From Clostridiaceae bacterium (GTDB taxonomy: Bacteria > Bacillota > Clostridia > Clostridiales > Clostridiaceae), in assembly GCA_029219285.1 (NCBI GenBank), contig JAQXTC010000011.1:1-35535 (forward strand): 35,535 nucleotides of DNA, in the 5' to 3' direction. Positions 27,831 through 35,523 of the stretch are shown here, piece by piece. The position numbers were made by a program, and so were the translations under genes. A model generated the notes under the pieces. It did not search any database. It was not told the origin of the DNA and worked only from the letters and a program-made list of their open reading frames with translations. Numbering within the stretch: position 1 is the first letter of the stretch; every line of letters starts with the position of its first letter.

Positions 27831-28481
27831 ATGATAATTAAATGGTTTGGTCATTGCACTTTTTTATTACAAGATTCTTTAGGGCATAGAATTCTAACAG
27901 ATCCTTATAATGATTCTGTTTTTAATAACCTATTGCACTATAATCCATCCATAGTTACCATAAGCCGACCTAACTTTTTATTAGATAATTATTCATCCAA
28001 CATCAAAAATTCAATGATACTTAATTCTGCTTCTATATTTAAAACATCTATTACTACTATATACGGTTTTAAGTCTTTTTGTGATAATAGTAATGGAATT
28101 AAACGCGGTGAAAATATAATTTACAAATACGATTTTGATAATTATGTAATAATTTATCTAGGGTACCTTGGACACATTCCAAACTTTGATTTAACATGTA
28201 AACTTAAAAATTGTGATATTCTATTTATCCCAATAGGAGGACATTTTACTTTAAATACAACTGATGCTATTAATCTTATTAAAATATTATGTCCTAAAAT
28301 AGTAATACCTATGTACTACAGAACATACTATTCCTTACCTTATGTAGATGGATGTAATAAATTTATTTTTAATATGAAAAATATAATAAAATCTTCTACA
28401 AATTCATATGAAATAACAAGTAGTAATCCAGATATGTATCCTTGCACCATTCTATTGCACGAAAATAATATTATAAATTGA
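27831..28481 (+). CDS. Degenerate metallo-beta-lactamase-fold protein (UlaG/YtkL-like), metal site lost
   Basis: The 216-residue protein has the outline of the UlaG-like branch of the family: IKWFGHCTFLLQ, HRILTDPYND, YLGYLGHIPNFD, ILFIPIGGHFTLNTTDAINL, KIVIPMYYRT. The ligand motifs are eroded. Where HxHxDH is expected it reads SRPNFLLD (45-52), the HLGDLGH segment is YLGYLGH, and PMHY is PMYY. Hydrolase activity is therefore unlikely. An intact frame with AGGAGG before the ATG argues for a kept, perhaps binding, function. It stands divergent from ctsR with no clear partner. Confidence 0.82.
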   Translation: MIIKWFGHCTFLLQDSLGHRILTDPYNDSVFNNLLHYNPSIVTISRPNFLLDNYSSNIKNSMILNSASIFKTSITTIYGFKSFCDNSNGIKRGENIIYKYDFDNYVIIYLGYLGHIPNFDLTCKLKNCDILFIPIGGHFTLNTTDAINLIKILCPKIVIPMYYRTYYSLPYVDGCNKFIFNMKNIIKSSTNSYEITSSNPDMYPCTILLHENNIIN

Positions 28482-28484
28482 CAT

Positions 28485-28528
28485 AAAAAAAGATCGTCAA
28501 CAATCGTAACGACCTGGCGACCTCTTTT
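28485..28528 (-). terminator. Terminator after ferredoxin gene
   Basis: GGTCGT/ACGATC forms the core stem on the minus strand, with AAAGAGGTCG/CGATCTTT as an alternative outer pairing, followed by seven U residues. It may also stop the plus-strand gene ending at 28481. Confidence 0.65.
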
Positions 28529-28538
28529 ATTCTTCTTA

Positions 28539-28709
28539 TTATTCTTTTTCTGGAGCTCCTACTGGGCAAACTCCTGCACAACTTCCGCAATCGATACAAG
28601 TATCTGCATCTATAACGAATTGAGTATCTCCTTGGCTGATAGCTCCTACTGGACATTCAGCAGCGCAAGCTCCACAGCTAACACATGAATCACTAATAGC
28701 GTATGCCAT
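28539..28709 (-). CDS. 2[4Fe-4S] clostridial ferredoxin
   Basis: This is a small electron carrier for hydrogenase, pyruvate:ferredoxin oxidoreductase and related enzymes. The 56-residue protein starts MAYAISDSCVSCGACAAECP and has two CxxCxxCxxxCP cluster motifs: Cys 9, 12, 15, 19 and Cys 38, 41, 44, 48. The ATG at 28709 follows AGGAGGTG. Composition (Ala, Cys, Gly, Val rich) and length are those of the classic C. pasteurianum type. It is monocistronic. A 61-codon frame overlapping it on the same strand (28471-28656) is only a shadow. Confidence 0.98.
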   Translation of the reverse strand: MAYAISDSCVSCGACAAECPVGAISQGDTQFVIDADTCIDCGSCAGVCPVGAPEKE

Positions 28710-28750
28710 TAAAAACACCTCCTAATATATCTGTTTATTACACCAAATAC

Positions 28751-28759
28751 ATTTTAACA
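28751..28759 (-). promoter_or_regulatory. Extended -10 promoter of the ferredoxin gene
   Basis: TGTTAAAAT on the minus strand is a TGn-extended -10 box about 40 bases ahead of the start codon; the -35 is poor. Confidence 0.45.
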
Positions 28760-28807
28760 CGTTTGTCTTATAAATTAAAGAACTTTATAAAAATTGGATT
28801 TTGTTCA

Positions 28808-29011
28808 TTATATAGTCATATATCCCATATTTTCTATAGAATCTATTATAGTGTCTAAATCTACAATACTATCATTATAAATTACTTGTACCTCTTTTTT
28901 TTCTATGGATACTTCGCTAGCTATTACTCCTTCATTCATAGATACAGCCCTTTGAATATTTCTTATATCTTTAGACTTGTTAATATTCAAAACTTTTATT
29001 ATAGATTTCAT
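28808..29011 (-). CDS. Small HMA-fold protein lacking the metal-binding CxxC
   Basis: The 67-residue protein has the beta-alpha-beta-beta-alpha-beta pattern of heavy-metal-associated (HMA) domains: IIKVLNINKSKDIRNIQRAV, then GVIASEVSIEKKEVQVIYND, then LDTIIDSIENMGYMTI. The GMxCxxC loop that binds copper is replaced by NINKSKD and the protein has no cysteine at all, so it cannot bind metal in the usual way. AGGAAGGTG precedes the ATG. It lies 15 bases after ricT and is probably the last gene of the tmk-darA-holB-ricT transcript. Its function is unknown. Confidence 0.8.
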   Translation of the reverse strand: MKSIIKVLNINKSKDIRNIQRAVSMNEGVIASEVSIEKKEVQVIYNDSIVDLDTIIDSIENMGYMTI

Positions 29012-29026
29012 TCTTTAGTCACCTTC

Positions 29027-29932
29027 CTATTTCTCGTTAATTAGGTTTTTAATTAACTTCTTATCCTCTTCAGACTCTACTTCTAATCTTATATCCTTAT
29101 CGTCAACAGAATCTTCGTATTCCCCTTTAATTAACTTAATATCTTTAATCTTAAAGTCTTTTAATATTTCGTCGTCTCCAATTTTTAATTTTACCCTAAC
29201 AGATTCTTTTACTATATTATTTAAGACTACATCACCTTTACCATCTTCAGTTTGTACTATTGAACCAACTCTTGGTAATCTCTTTCTTATATCTTCATAT
29301 GTGTTTTGCTCATAGTTTAAGCAACACATAAGCCTTCCACAAATTCCTGAAATTTTAGTAGGATTTAGTGATAAATTCTGTTCTTTTGCCATTTTTATTG
29401 ACACTGAAGCAAAATCACCTAAGAATGAAGAACAACATAAAGTTCTACCACATGGTCCAAGACCACCTATCATCTTAGCTTCATCTCTAACTCCTATTTG
29501 TCTAAGTTCTATTCTAGTTTTAAATATAGTAGCTAAATCTTTAACTAATTCTCTAAAATCTACTCTTCCATCTGCTGTGAAGTAAAATATTACCTTATTA
29601 TTATCAAATGTATATTCAACATCAATAAGTTTCATTTCAAGACCATGTTCTGCAATTTTTTTCATGCATATATCTAATGCATCTTTCTCTTTACTCTTAT
29701 TTTCTTTGTGTTTTGCAATATCTTTATTATCCGCAATTCTCAAAACACATTTTAATGGTGATACAATTTCAGCTTCATCAATTTCTTTAATACCAATTAC
29801 GCATTCACCAAATTCTATTCCTCTTGCTGTTTCTACAACAACATAATCACCTTTATGTATATTTAATTCAGCTGGACTAAAGTAATATACTTTACCTGCT
29901 TTCTTAAATCTTATACCTACGACTTTTATCAT
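29027..29932 (-). CDS. ricT: RicT/YaaT, PSP1-domain regulatory iron-sulfur protein
   Basis: In Bacillus RicT, RicA and RicF form a complex that carries Fe-S clusters and acts with RNase Y on mRNA maturation, affecting sporulation and biofilms. The 301-residue protein starts MIKVVGIRFKKAGKVYYFSP. The PSP1 core has the Cys clusters GPCGRTLCCSSF and SGICGRLMCCLNYE. The best start is ATG 29932, because GGAGGG made by the last holB codons lies seven bases upstream; the two genes are tightly coupled. The C-terminal tail is acidic. Confidence 0.94.
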   Translation of the reverse strand: MIKVVGIRFKKAGKVYYFSPAELNIHKGDYVVVETARGIEFGECVIGIKEIDEAEIVSPLKCVLRIADNKDIAKHKENKSKEKDALDICMKKIAEHGLEMKLIDVEYTFDNNKVIFYFTADGRVDFRELVKDLATIFKTRIELRQIGVRDEAKMIGGLGPCGRTLCCSSFLGDFASVSIKMAKEQNLSLNPTKISGICGRLMCCLNYEQNTYEDIRKRLPRVGSIVQTEDGKGDVVLNNIVKESVRVKLKIGDDEILKDFKIKDIKLIKGEYEDSVDDKDIRLEVESEEDKKLIKNLINEK

Positions 29933-29935
29933 CAA

Positions 29936-30865
29936 TTAACCCTCCAAAAAGCCCATAAGCATCACGCTTATAGTCATTGAATAACTTATATTATTTTTTA
30001 AATTAATTCTTGCTTCTCTGACATGACTTAACATACCATTTAACTTATTATAAGATAGTGACACAGAAAATTCACCTATTTTCTCAATTTTATCCATATT
30101 GATTATTTTATCTTTATCTCTTAATTCTTTATAAACAATAATATCTCTAATGAAAGATGAAAATAAATTAAGTATCTCTTCTTTATCGTCTTTGAACTTT
30201 GTAAACTTAGTTTCATATTCTAAAACAGTATTAGTATTTCTATTTTTTATTTCACTAAATAGACTTACAATTAGTTCTCTTAACTCCTGTAATTTCTGAT
30301 CATTAAGCATTCTTTCAGCTCTTCCTGGAATACCTTCACCATAAGCCAATGATACTAATATTCTTTCATTATCAGTTTCTCCAAGTCTTTTTATATAACT
30401 TATCATTTCATTTTTATTCAATGGAGTTAACTTATAAACCTGACATCTAGATTTAATAGTATCAAGCATCACTTCTAGACTTTCAGTTAATAGTATTACA
30501 AATACTCCTTTAGGAGGCTCTTCAATTGTTTTTAATAAAGCATTTTGAGCCTGAACTGTAAGTTTGTTACCTTCATGAATTATTATTACTTTCTTGTCTC
30601 CTTCATAAGGCTTCTTATTAACTTCTTCAATAATGCTTCTTACTTCATCTACACCAAAAGAAGCTTTTTTAGGTTTATAGTGCATTATATCTACATAATC
30701 TCTATCAACCTCTTTTTCTAATATCTCCATAGCAAATATTCTTGCCATTATACTCTTTCCTATTCCATCAGGACCTACAATTAGGTGAGCATGTGAAAGA
30801 GTATTCTTTTCTGCCCTTTTTTTAAAACCACTTATGATATTTTGATATCCGATAAACTCCTTCAC
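29936..30865 (-). CDS. holB: DNA polymerase III delta' subunit
   Basis: HolB is part of the clamp loader that puts the beta clamp on DNA. The 309-residue protein begins MKEFIGYQNIISGFKKRAEK. It has LIVGPDGIGKSIMAR (Walker A-like), NALLKTIEEPP and the sensor/SRC motif (TIKSRCQVYKL) typical of delta'. The start is GTG at 30865 with GAGGTG upstream. It lies between darA and ricT, as in Bacillus (tmk-yaaQ-yaaR-holB-yaaT), except that yaaR is missing here. Confidence 0.94.
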   Translation of the reverse strand: MKEFIGYQNIISGFKKRAEKNTLSHAHLIVGPDGIGKSIMARIFAMEILEKEVDRDYVDIMHYKPKKASFGVDEVRSIIEEVNKKPYEGDKKVIIIHEGNKLTVQAQNALLKTIEEPPKGVFVILLTESLEVMLDTIKSRCQVYKLTPLNKNEMISYIKRLGETDNERILVSLAYGEGIPGRAERMLNDQKLQELRELIVSLFSEIKNRNTNTVLEYETKFTKFKDDKEEILNLFSSFIRDIIVYKELRDKDKIINMDKIEKIGEFSVSLSYNKLNGMLSHVREARINLKNNISYSMTISVMLMGFLEG

Positions 30866-30882
30866 ATTAGCACCTCACAAAT

Positions 30883-31212
30883 TTATATTCTTATAAATTG
30901 ATCTACATCAATTACAAATACAGTGGCTCCTCCTACTTGAACTTCAACAGGATATTGCATATACATTTCTGAATTTCCTGAGAAAGGCATTGGTGAAGCA
31001 ACTACTTCATTTCTCTTTCGACAAGTATCTTGTATAATTGAAACCACTTCTTTTACTTCGCTTTCTTTAACCCCAATTAATAAAGTCGTATTACCTGACT
31101 TTAAGAACCCCCCTGTTGTGGCAAGCTTAGTTACTCTATACTTTTTTTCTGTTAGTGCATCAACTAAATCTATTGAATCATCATCTTGCACTATAGCTAT
31201 TACCATTTTCAT
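30883..31212 (-). CDS. darA: DarA/YaaQ, PII-like c-di-AMP-binding protein
   Basis: DarA is a trimeric PII-like receptor for c-di-AMP. The 109-residue protein begins MKMVIAIVQDDDSIDLVDAL. YRVTKLATTGGFLKSGNTTL is the family signature that contacts the nucleotide, followed by GVKESEVKEVVSII and the C-terminal GGATVFVIDVDQF. I choose the ATG at 31212, with GGAGGGG six bases upstream; the frame extends six codons further into the ribosome binding site. The partner cyclase disA is in the same window at 18810-19877. Confidence 0.95.
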   Translation of the reverse strand: MKMVIAIVQDDDSIDLVDALTEKKYRVTKLATTGGFLKSGNTTLLIGVKESEVKEVVSIIQDTCRKRNEVVASPMPFSGNSEMYMQYPVEVQVGGATVFVIDVDQFIRI

Positions 31213-31293
31213 AAATATCCCCTCCAGCACTCAATAACTTTACTTATATTTTACCATAAACAATAAATTATTTAATTAAAAATACTTGTTATT

Positions 31294-31923
31294 TTACTTA
31301 ATATGTAACATTATTATCTTTTTAACAGATTCAAAGACTTCCTCAATAGACTTAGATGCATCAATTTTAATTATTCTACCTTTGCTTGTTTCAAAAATTT
31401 CATTATAACCTTCTCTTACTTTTAAATGGAAATCTAATTTTTCCATATCTAGTCTATCAAGCTTTCCAGTTCTATTCTTATTTATTCTCTCTAATCCTAT
31501 TTCAGGGTCTATATCAAATAATATTGAAAGATTTGGCATATATTCATCAATAGCAAATTCATTTATTTTCATTATTTCATCTATACCTAGTCCTCTAGCA
31601 TAACCTTGGTAAGCTAATGATGAATCAATAAATCTATCACATAAAACTATCTTTCCATCCTTTAATGCCGGAATAATTTTTTCCACTAAGTGTTGTCTTC
31701 TTGCTGCTGCATAAAGTAATGCTTCTGTTCTACCATCCATTTCAGTATTATTTGCATCTAATATTATTTCTCTAATTTTTTCAGAGATCTTTATTCCACC
31801 AGGTTCTCTTGTCTTTATTACATCTTTTCCTGATTCAATCATCCAATTATATATCATTTCTAAAATTGTACTTTTTCCGGAACCTTCTCCACCTTCAAAT
31901 ACAATAAAACATCCCTTTTGCAT
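31294..31923 (-). CDS. tmk: Thymidylate kinase
   Basis: This enzyme phosphorylates dTMP to dTDP. The 209-residue protein has the P-loop [11 protein letters not shown] (about residues 9-19), KTREPGG, the LID region [12 protein letters not shown], and the signature [18 protein letters not shown]. All are intact. AGAGGTAG precedes the ATG. It starts the tmk-darA-holB-ricT run, with a TGn-extended -10 box upstream. Confidence 0.97.
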   Translation of the reverse strand: MQKGCFIVFEGGEGSGKSTILEMIYNWMIESGKDVIKTREPGGIKISEKIREIILDANNTEMDGRTEALLYAAARRQHLVEKIIPALKDGKIVLCDRFIDSSLAYQGYARGLGIDEIMKINEFAIDEYMPNLSILFDIDPEIGLERINKNRTGKLDRLDMEKLDFHLKVREGYNEIFETSKGRIIKIDASKSIEEVFESVKKIIMLHIK

Positions 31924-31961
31924 AAATTTCTACCTCTTTCTTGATTTTTATTACCATTGCT

Positions 31962-31970
31962 ATTATAACA
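31962..31970 (-). promoter_or_regulatory. Extended -10 promoter of tmk-darA-holB-ricT
   Basis: TGTTATAAT on the minus strand is a perfect -10 box with the TGn extension; no good -35 is seen. Confidence 0.55.
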
Positions 31971-32063
31971 TTTAAAATCAATATAAATTACTTTTAGATA
32001 TATAAATATTTTCATGAATAATAGCTAAAGATAATAGTAATCATACATATGGAGGAAATATAT

Positions 32064-33215
32064 ATGAAACAAGAAATGATATCATTTTTATCAACTATTC
32101 AAAATGAAATAGAAGACTTATGCAAGTTTTTATATTTTAATCCAGAAGAAAGCTATAAAGAAGAAAAATCTTCAGAATATATTTGCAAACTTATTAAAAA
32201 GTATGATTTTAATATAAAAAAGAACTATTTAGATATTCCTAATGCATTTTATGCATCTAAAGGTGAAGGTTATCCAAAAATCTGCTTTTTATGTGAGTAT
32301 GATGCAATTAAAGGTGAAGGCCATATTACTGGACATAATGCATTATCAACAATCTCTGTTGCTGCTTCCATAGCCCTTGGTAATGAAATTCCAAAGATTG
32401 GAGGCACCGTTATATTAATAGGGTGTCCTGGTGAATATTTAGGTGGCACAAAAGCTATTATGGTTAAACAAGGCACTTTTGATGATATAGATGTAGTAAT
32501 GGAATGTCATCCTGATATTACAACTGCTGAAAGTGGAACATCCTCAGCCATAATTCCTCTATGCATAAAATTCACTGGCAATAGTGGACTTAGTTTTCTA
32601 AACAAAGGATGTTATACATCATTAGATGCTATATTGTTAACTTTTAATATCCTTAATTCATTAATGAAAGGTTTTCCTAAAGACGTAGAAGTAAACTCAA
32701 TCTTATCCAAAGGTGGATATACTCCTCTATTAGTACCTTTAGAATCAGAAGCACAATTTTATATAAGAGCTAAAGAAACTGATATTGCTGAACTTGCTGA
32801 AAAAAAATTACGAGATATTGCAAAATATGTTTCTAACTTAACACATATATCAAATTCAATATCACTTTATGAGCCTCCTAATGAGGAACTTATTACTAAT
32901 AGAACTTTAGATAGATTATTCAGTCACAACTTAAAGGAAAATGGAATAATACATATTGATGGTGCCAAAAATATTAGTGCTGGTTTAAGTATTGGTGTTG
33001 TTAGTCGAAAAGTACCTTGCATTCACCCTTATATATCAATTGTTGATGATAACTCAATACAATATGGTACGCGTGATTTTGCAGCTGCTACTATAAGTAA
33101 ATTTGCTTTAAGTCAAATAAATAAAGCTGCTCTTTCTTTGGCTTCTACTGCAATAGATTTAATTGAAAAAGAAAACTTACTTTTAGAAATAAAAAAAGAA
33201 TTCTATAATAAATAA
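32064..33215 (+). CDS. M20 amidohydrolase-like protein (AbgB/PM20D2 type), altered metal ligands
   Basis: The 383-residue protein begins MKQEMISFLSTIQNEIEDLC and follows the M20D layout: FLCEYDAIKGEGHITGHN (75-92), a Gly-rich GCPGEYLGGTKA (120-131), VVMECHPD (145-151), a lid domain, and a C-terminal VPCIHPYISI. In the family the first motif is normally GHACGHN, whose Cys binds metal; here it is Thr89. The catalytic Glu-Glu of GTPAEEGGGGK is Glu-Tyr. The histidines remain. It may be weak or inactive as a peptidase. I choose the ATG at 32064 (GGAGG upstream); an earlier ATG overlaps that site. Confidence 0.82.
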   Translation: MKQEMISFLSTIQNEIEDLCKFLYFNPEESYKEEKSSEYICKLIKKYDFNIKKNYLDIPNAFYASKGEGYPKICFLCEYDAIKGEGHITGHNALSTISVAASIALGNEIPKIGGTVILIGCPGEYLGGTKAIMVKQGTFDDIDVVMECHPDITTAESGTSSAIIPLCIKFTGNSGLSFLNKGCYTSLDAILLTFNILNSLMKGFPKDVEVNSILSKGGYTPLLVPLESEAQFYIRAKETDIAELAEKKLRDIAKYVSNLTHISNSISLYEPPNEELITNRTLDRLFSHNLKENGIIHIDGAKNISAGLSIGVVSRKVPCIHPYISIVDDNSIQYGTRDFAAATISKFALSQINKAALSLASTAIDLIEKENLLLEIKKEFYNK

Positions 33216-33245
33216 TAGAACAAGTCTTCTTGTTCTATTTTTATT
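33215..33245 (+). terminator. Terminator after the M20-like gene
   Basis: ATAGAACAAG / CTTGTTCTAT, a perfect 10-bp stem with a TCTT loop, is followed by TTTTTATTTTT. Confidence 0.88.
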
Positions 33246-33302
33246 TTTAAAATTATTATATAATAAATAGTATATGAAAAAATATTCCTGGAGGTTAGTT
33301 GG

Positions 33303-34244
33303 ATGATACAAATATACAAAAGCATAAATGAGCATGATCCAAAATTAAGACTTATAGAAAATATAGAACCTGGTTGTTGGATAAATATAGTAGCACCTTC
33401 AGATGAAGAATTAATATTAATTTCAAAAAAGACAGGTGTATCTTTAGATTTCTTAAAAGCACCATTAGATGATGCAGAAACTTCACGTATAGATATTGAG
33501 GAAGATCATATCCTTGTAATTGTGGATATTCCTTTTACTGAAATGGAAGACAACTCATTAACTTATGATACTTATCCTCTAGCAATAATTCATACTGAAA
33601 CTGAATTAATAACAATATGCTTGAAAAATAGTAAAGTACTTACTGATTTTATTCACGGAAAAATTAAATCTTTTTTCACTTTTAAAAAGTCTAGATTTAT
33701 TCTACAAATACTAAATAGAATCTCTACATATTATCTTTTATATCTACGCCAAATTGATAAAAAAAGCTTAATGATAGAAAAAAGACTTCATAAGTCCATG
33801 AAAAATAGAGAACTTATTCAACTTCATTCATTAGAAAAATCATTGGTATATTTCTCTACTTCATTAAAAGCTAATGAAATCACTTTAGAAAAAATGCTTA
33901 AACTTGAAATTATGCAAAAATATGAAGATGATAAAGATGTACTAGAAGATGTAATCATCGAAAATAAGCAAGCAATAGAGATGACTGAAATTTATAGTAA
34001 CATTTTATCTAGTACAATGGATTTCTTTGCTTCAGTTATATCCAATAATCTTAATATAGTTATGAAAGTTTTAGCTTCCGTTACTATTTTAATGTCTATA
34101 CCAACAATAATATCTGGTATATTTGGAATGAATGTAGCCTTGCCATTTCAAGATAGCCCATATGGATTTGCTATGGTAATGTTTGGTACTATTGCTATAT
34201 GTATAATCTCTGCAATTCTGTTATATAAAAATGATATGTTCTAA
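33303..34244 (+). CDS. corA: CorA-family divalent cation transporter
   Basis: The 313-residue protein has a long cytoplasmic, largely helical N-terminal part and two C-terminal transmembrane helices (about residues 250-273 and 285-306). The CorA signature is IFGMNVALPF, with GMN at about 275-277. It ends KNDMF, a short basic tail as expected in this family. Substrate is Mg2+ in characterised relatives; other divalent ions are possible. GGAGG lies eight bases before the ATG. The gene has its own terminator and is probably monocistronic. Confidence 0.93.
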   Translation: MIQIYKSINEHDPKLRLIENIEPGCWINIVAPSDEELILISKKTGVSLDFLKAPLDDAETSRIDIEEDHILVIVDIPFTEMEDNSLTYDTYPLAIIHTETELITICLKNSKVLTDFIHGKIKSFFTFKKSRFILQILNRISTYYLLYLRQIDKKSLMIEKRLHKSMKNRELIQLHSLEKSLVYFSTSLKANEITLEKMLKLEIMQKYEDDKDVLEDVIIENKQAIEMTEIYSNILSSTMDFFASVISNNLNIVMKVLASVTILMSIPTIISGIFGMNVALPFQDSPYGFAMVMFGTIAICIISAILLYKNDMF

Positions 34245-34285
34245 TTAACAAAAATAATATAACTTCATATACTGTATTAGAATCC

Positions 34286-34311
34286 AAAGAGAGCTTAAGC
34301 TCTCTTTTTTT
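34286..34311 (+). terminator. Terminator after corA
   Basis: A perfect inverted repeat, AAAGAGAGC-TTAA-GCTCTCTTT (34286-34307), followed by a T-run. The ribosome binding site of the next gene follows at once. Confidence 0.85.
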
Positions 34312-34323
34312 AGGAGGTTTTTT

Positions 34324-35238
34324 ATGTTAAAGGGGAAAACTTTAAAACTCGGTTCAACAATAGGTATAGTTGCTCCTGCATCACCAGAAGATTCGAAAAC
34401 TATAGATGATAAAATCAATTCCTTTTTATCTTTAGGCTTTAATGTAAAATTAGGCAATCACATTTATGACAGATATGGCTATCTAGCTGGTAGTGATTAT
34501 AATAGAGCTTTAGATATTAATAATATGTTTATTGATGATGAAGTAGATGGAATTGTATGCTTTAGAGGTGGTTATGGTTCCATAAGAGCTCTTCCATATA
34601 TAGATTTGCAGGCAATAAAAAAGCATCCGAAATTCTTCTGTGGTTATAGTGATATTACTATTCTCTTAAATTATTTTGCTAAACATGGCTTAATAACTTT
34701 TCATGGACCAATGATAAATTCAAATTTTAATGATAAAGTTACTTTAGATTATTTTTTAAAAGTCACTTCAACTAACTGTAAATTGACTTATAATTTAAAC
34801 AAATTTAATAATATTTCATTTATTAACAAAAACTCATTCTCCGGTAAACTAGTAGGAGGAAACCTATCCGTCATATGTTCTTCTATAGGCACAGAATTTG
34901 AAGTAAATACTGATAATTCTATACTATTAATTGAAGATGTTTCAGAAGTCCCCTATTCTATAGATCGAATGCTAACTAAATTAATCTATTGTGGTAAGTT
35001 TGATAAATGTAATGGGATAATATTAGGTGAATTCACAGATTGTGCACTAAAAGATTATTCTAGAAGTTTAACCTTAGAAGAATTGTTTATTGATAGACTT
35101 AAGCCTTTAAATATACCAATAATTAATGGTTTTCCTTTTGGTCATGATTATCCAAATGTAATAATGCCTCTTGGTGTAGAAGCTAAGTTTCAGGCTAGAA
35201 ATAATGTTATTAACATTATGGAGAATTGTTTAACATAG
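34324..35238 (+). CDS. LD-carboxypeptidase, family S66
   Basis: S66 enzymes trim the terminal D-Ala from murein tetrapeptides in the cytoplasm during recycling; relatives (MccF) cleave microcin C. The 304-residue protein starts MLKGKTLKLGSTIGIVAPAS. It has the nucleophile Ser109 in FFCGYSDITIL, the oxyanion region CFRGGYGSIRALPYID, and the catalytic Glu and His of the family in LLIEDVSEVPYSIDRML and FPFGHDYPN. All look intact. AGGAGG precedes the ATG. No signal peptide, as expected. Whether it acts on murein or another peptide cannot be told from sequence. Confidence 0.93.
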   Translation: MLKGKTLKLGSTIGIVAPASPEDSKTIDDKINSFLSLGFNVKLGNHIYDRYGYLAGSDYNRALDINNMFIDDEVDGIVCFRGGYGSIRALPYIDLQAIKKHPKFFCGYSDITILLNYFAKHGLITFHGPMINSNFNDKVTLDYFLKVTSTNCKLTYNLNKFNNISFINKNSFSGKLVGGNLSVICSSIGTEFEVNTDNSILLIEDVSEVPYSIDRMLTKLIYCGKFDKCNGIILGEFTDCALKDYSRSLTLEELFIDRLKPLNIPIINGFPFGHDYPNVIMPLGVEAKFQARNNVINIMENCLT

Positions 35239-35289
35239 TTATCCACATTTTTTTCTCATTTTAATTTTAAATTTTTTTTCTGTGGATAA
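35239..35289. promoter_or_regulatory. Pair of inverted perfect DnaA boxes
   Basis: TTATCCACA (35239-35247) and TGTGGATAA (35281-35289) are exact consensus DnaA boxes facing each other across 33 bases of nearly pure A/T. They lie between the stop of the LD-carboxypeptidase gene and the tRNA/rRNA terminator. Confidence 0.6.
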
Positions 35290-35332
35290 AATTGAGGATT
35301 ATTATAATAATTTTTTATTTTTAACAAATAAA

Positions 35333-35362
35333 AAAACCTTAGAATATTAATTCTAAGGTTTT
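35333..35362 (-). terminator. Terminator of the rRNA-tRNA transcript
   Basis: An 11-bp stem (AACCTTAGAAT / ATTCTAAGGTT) with an ATTA-type loop, followed on the minus strand by TTTTTTATTTG. It ends the operon containing 5S rRNA, tRNA-Phe and tRNA-Cys. Confidence 0.85.
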
Positions 35363-35363
35363 A

Positions 35364-35437
<74 letters not shown>

Positions 35438-35442
35438 ATACC

Positions 35443-35518
<76 letters not shown>

Positions 35519-35523
35519 ACATT

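Noticed and set aside
28471-28656. 61-codon minus-strand frame rich in Arg, Ser and Tyr
   Set aside because: It overlaps the ferredoxin gene in another frame; its composition is that of a frame-shifted shadow and it has no ribosome binding site.
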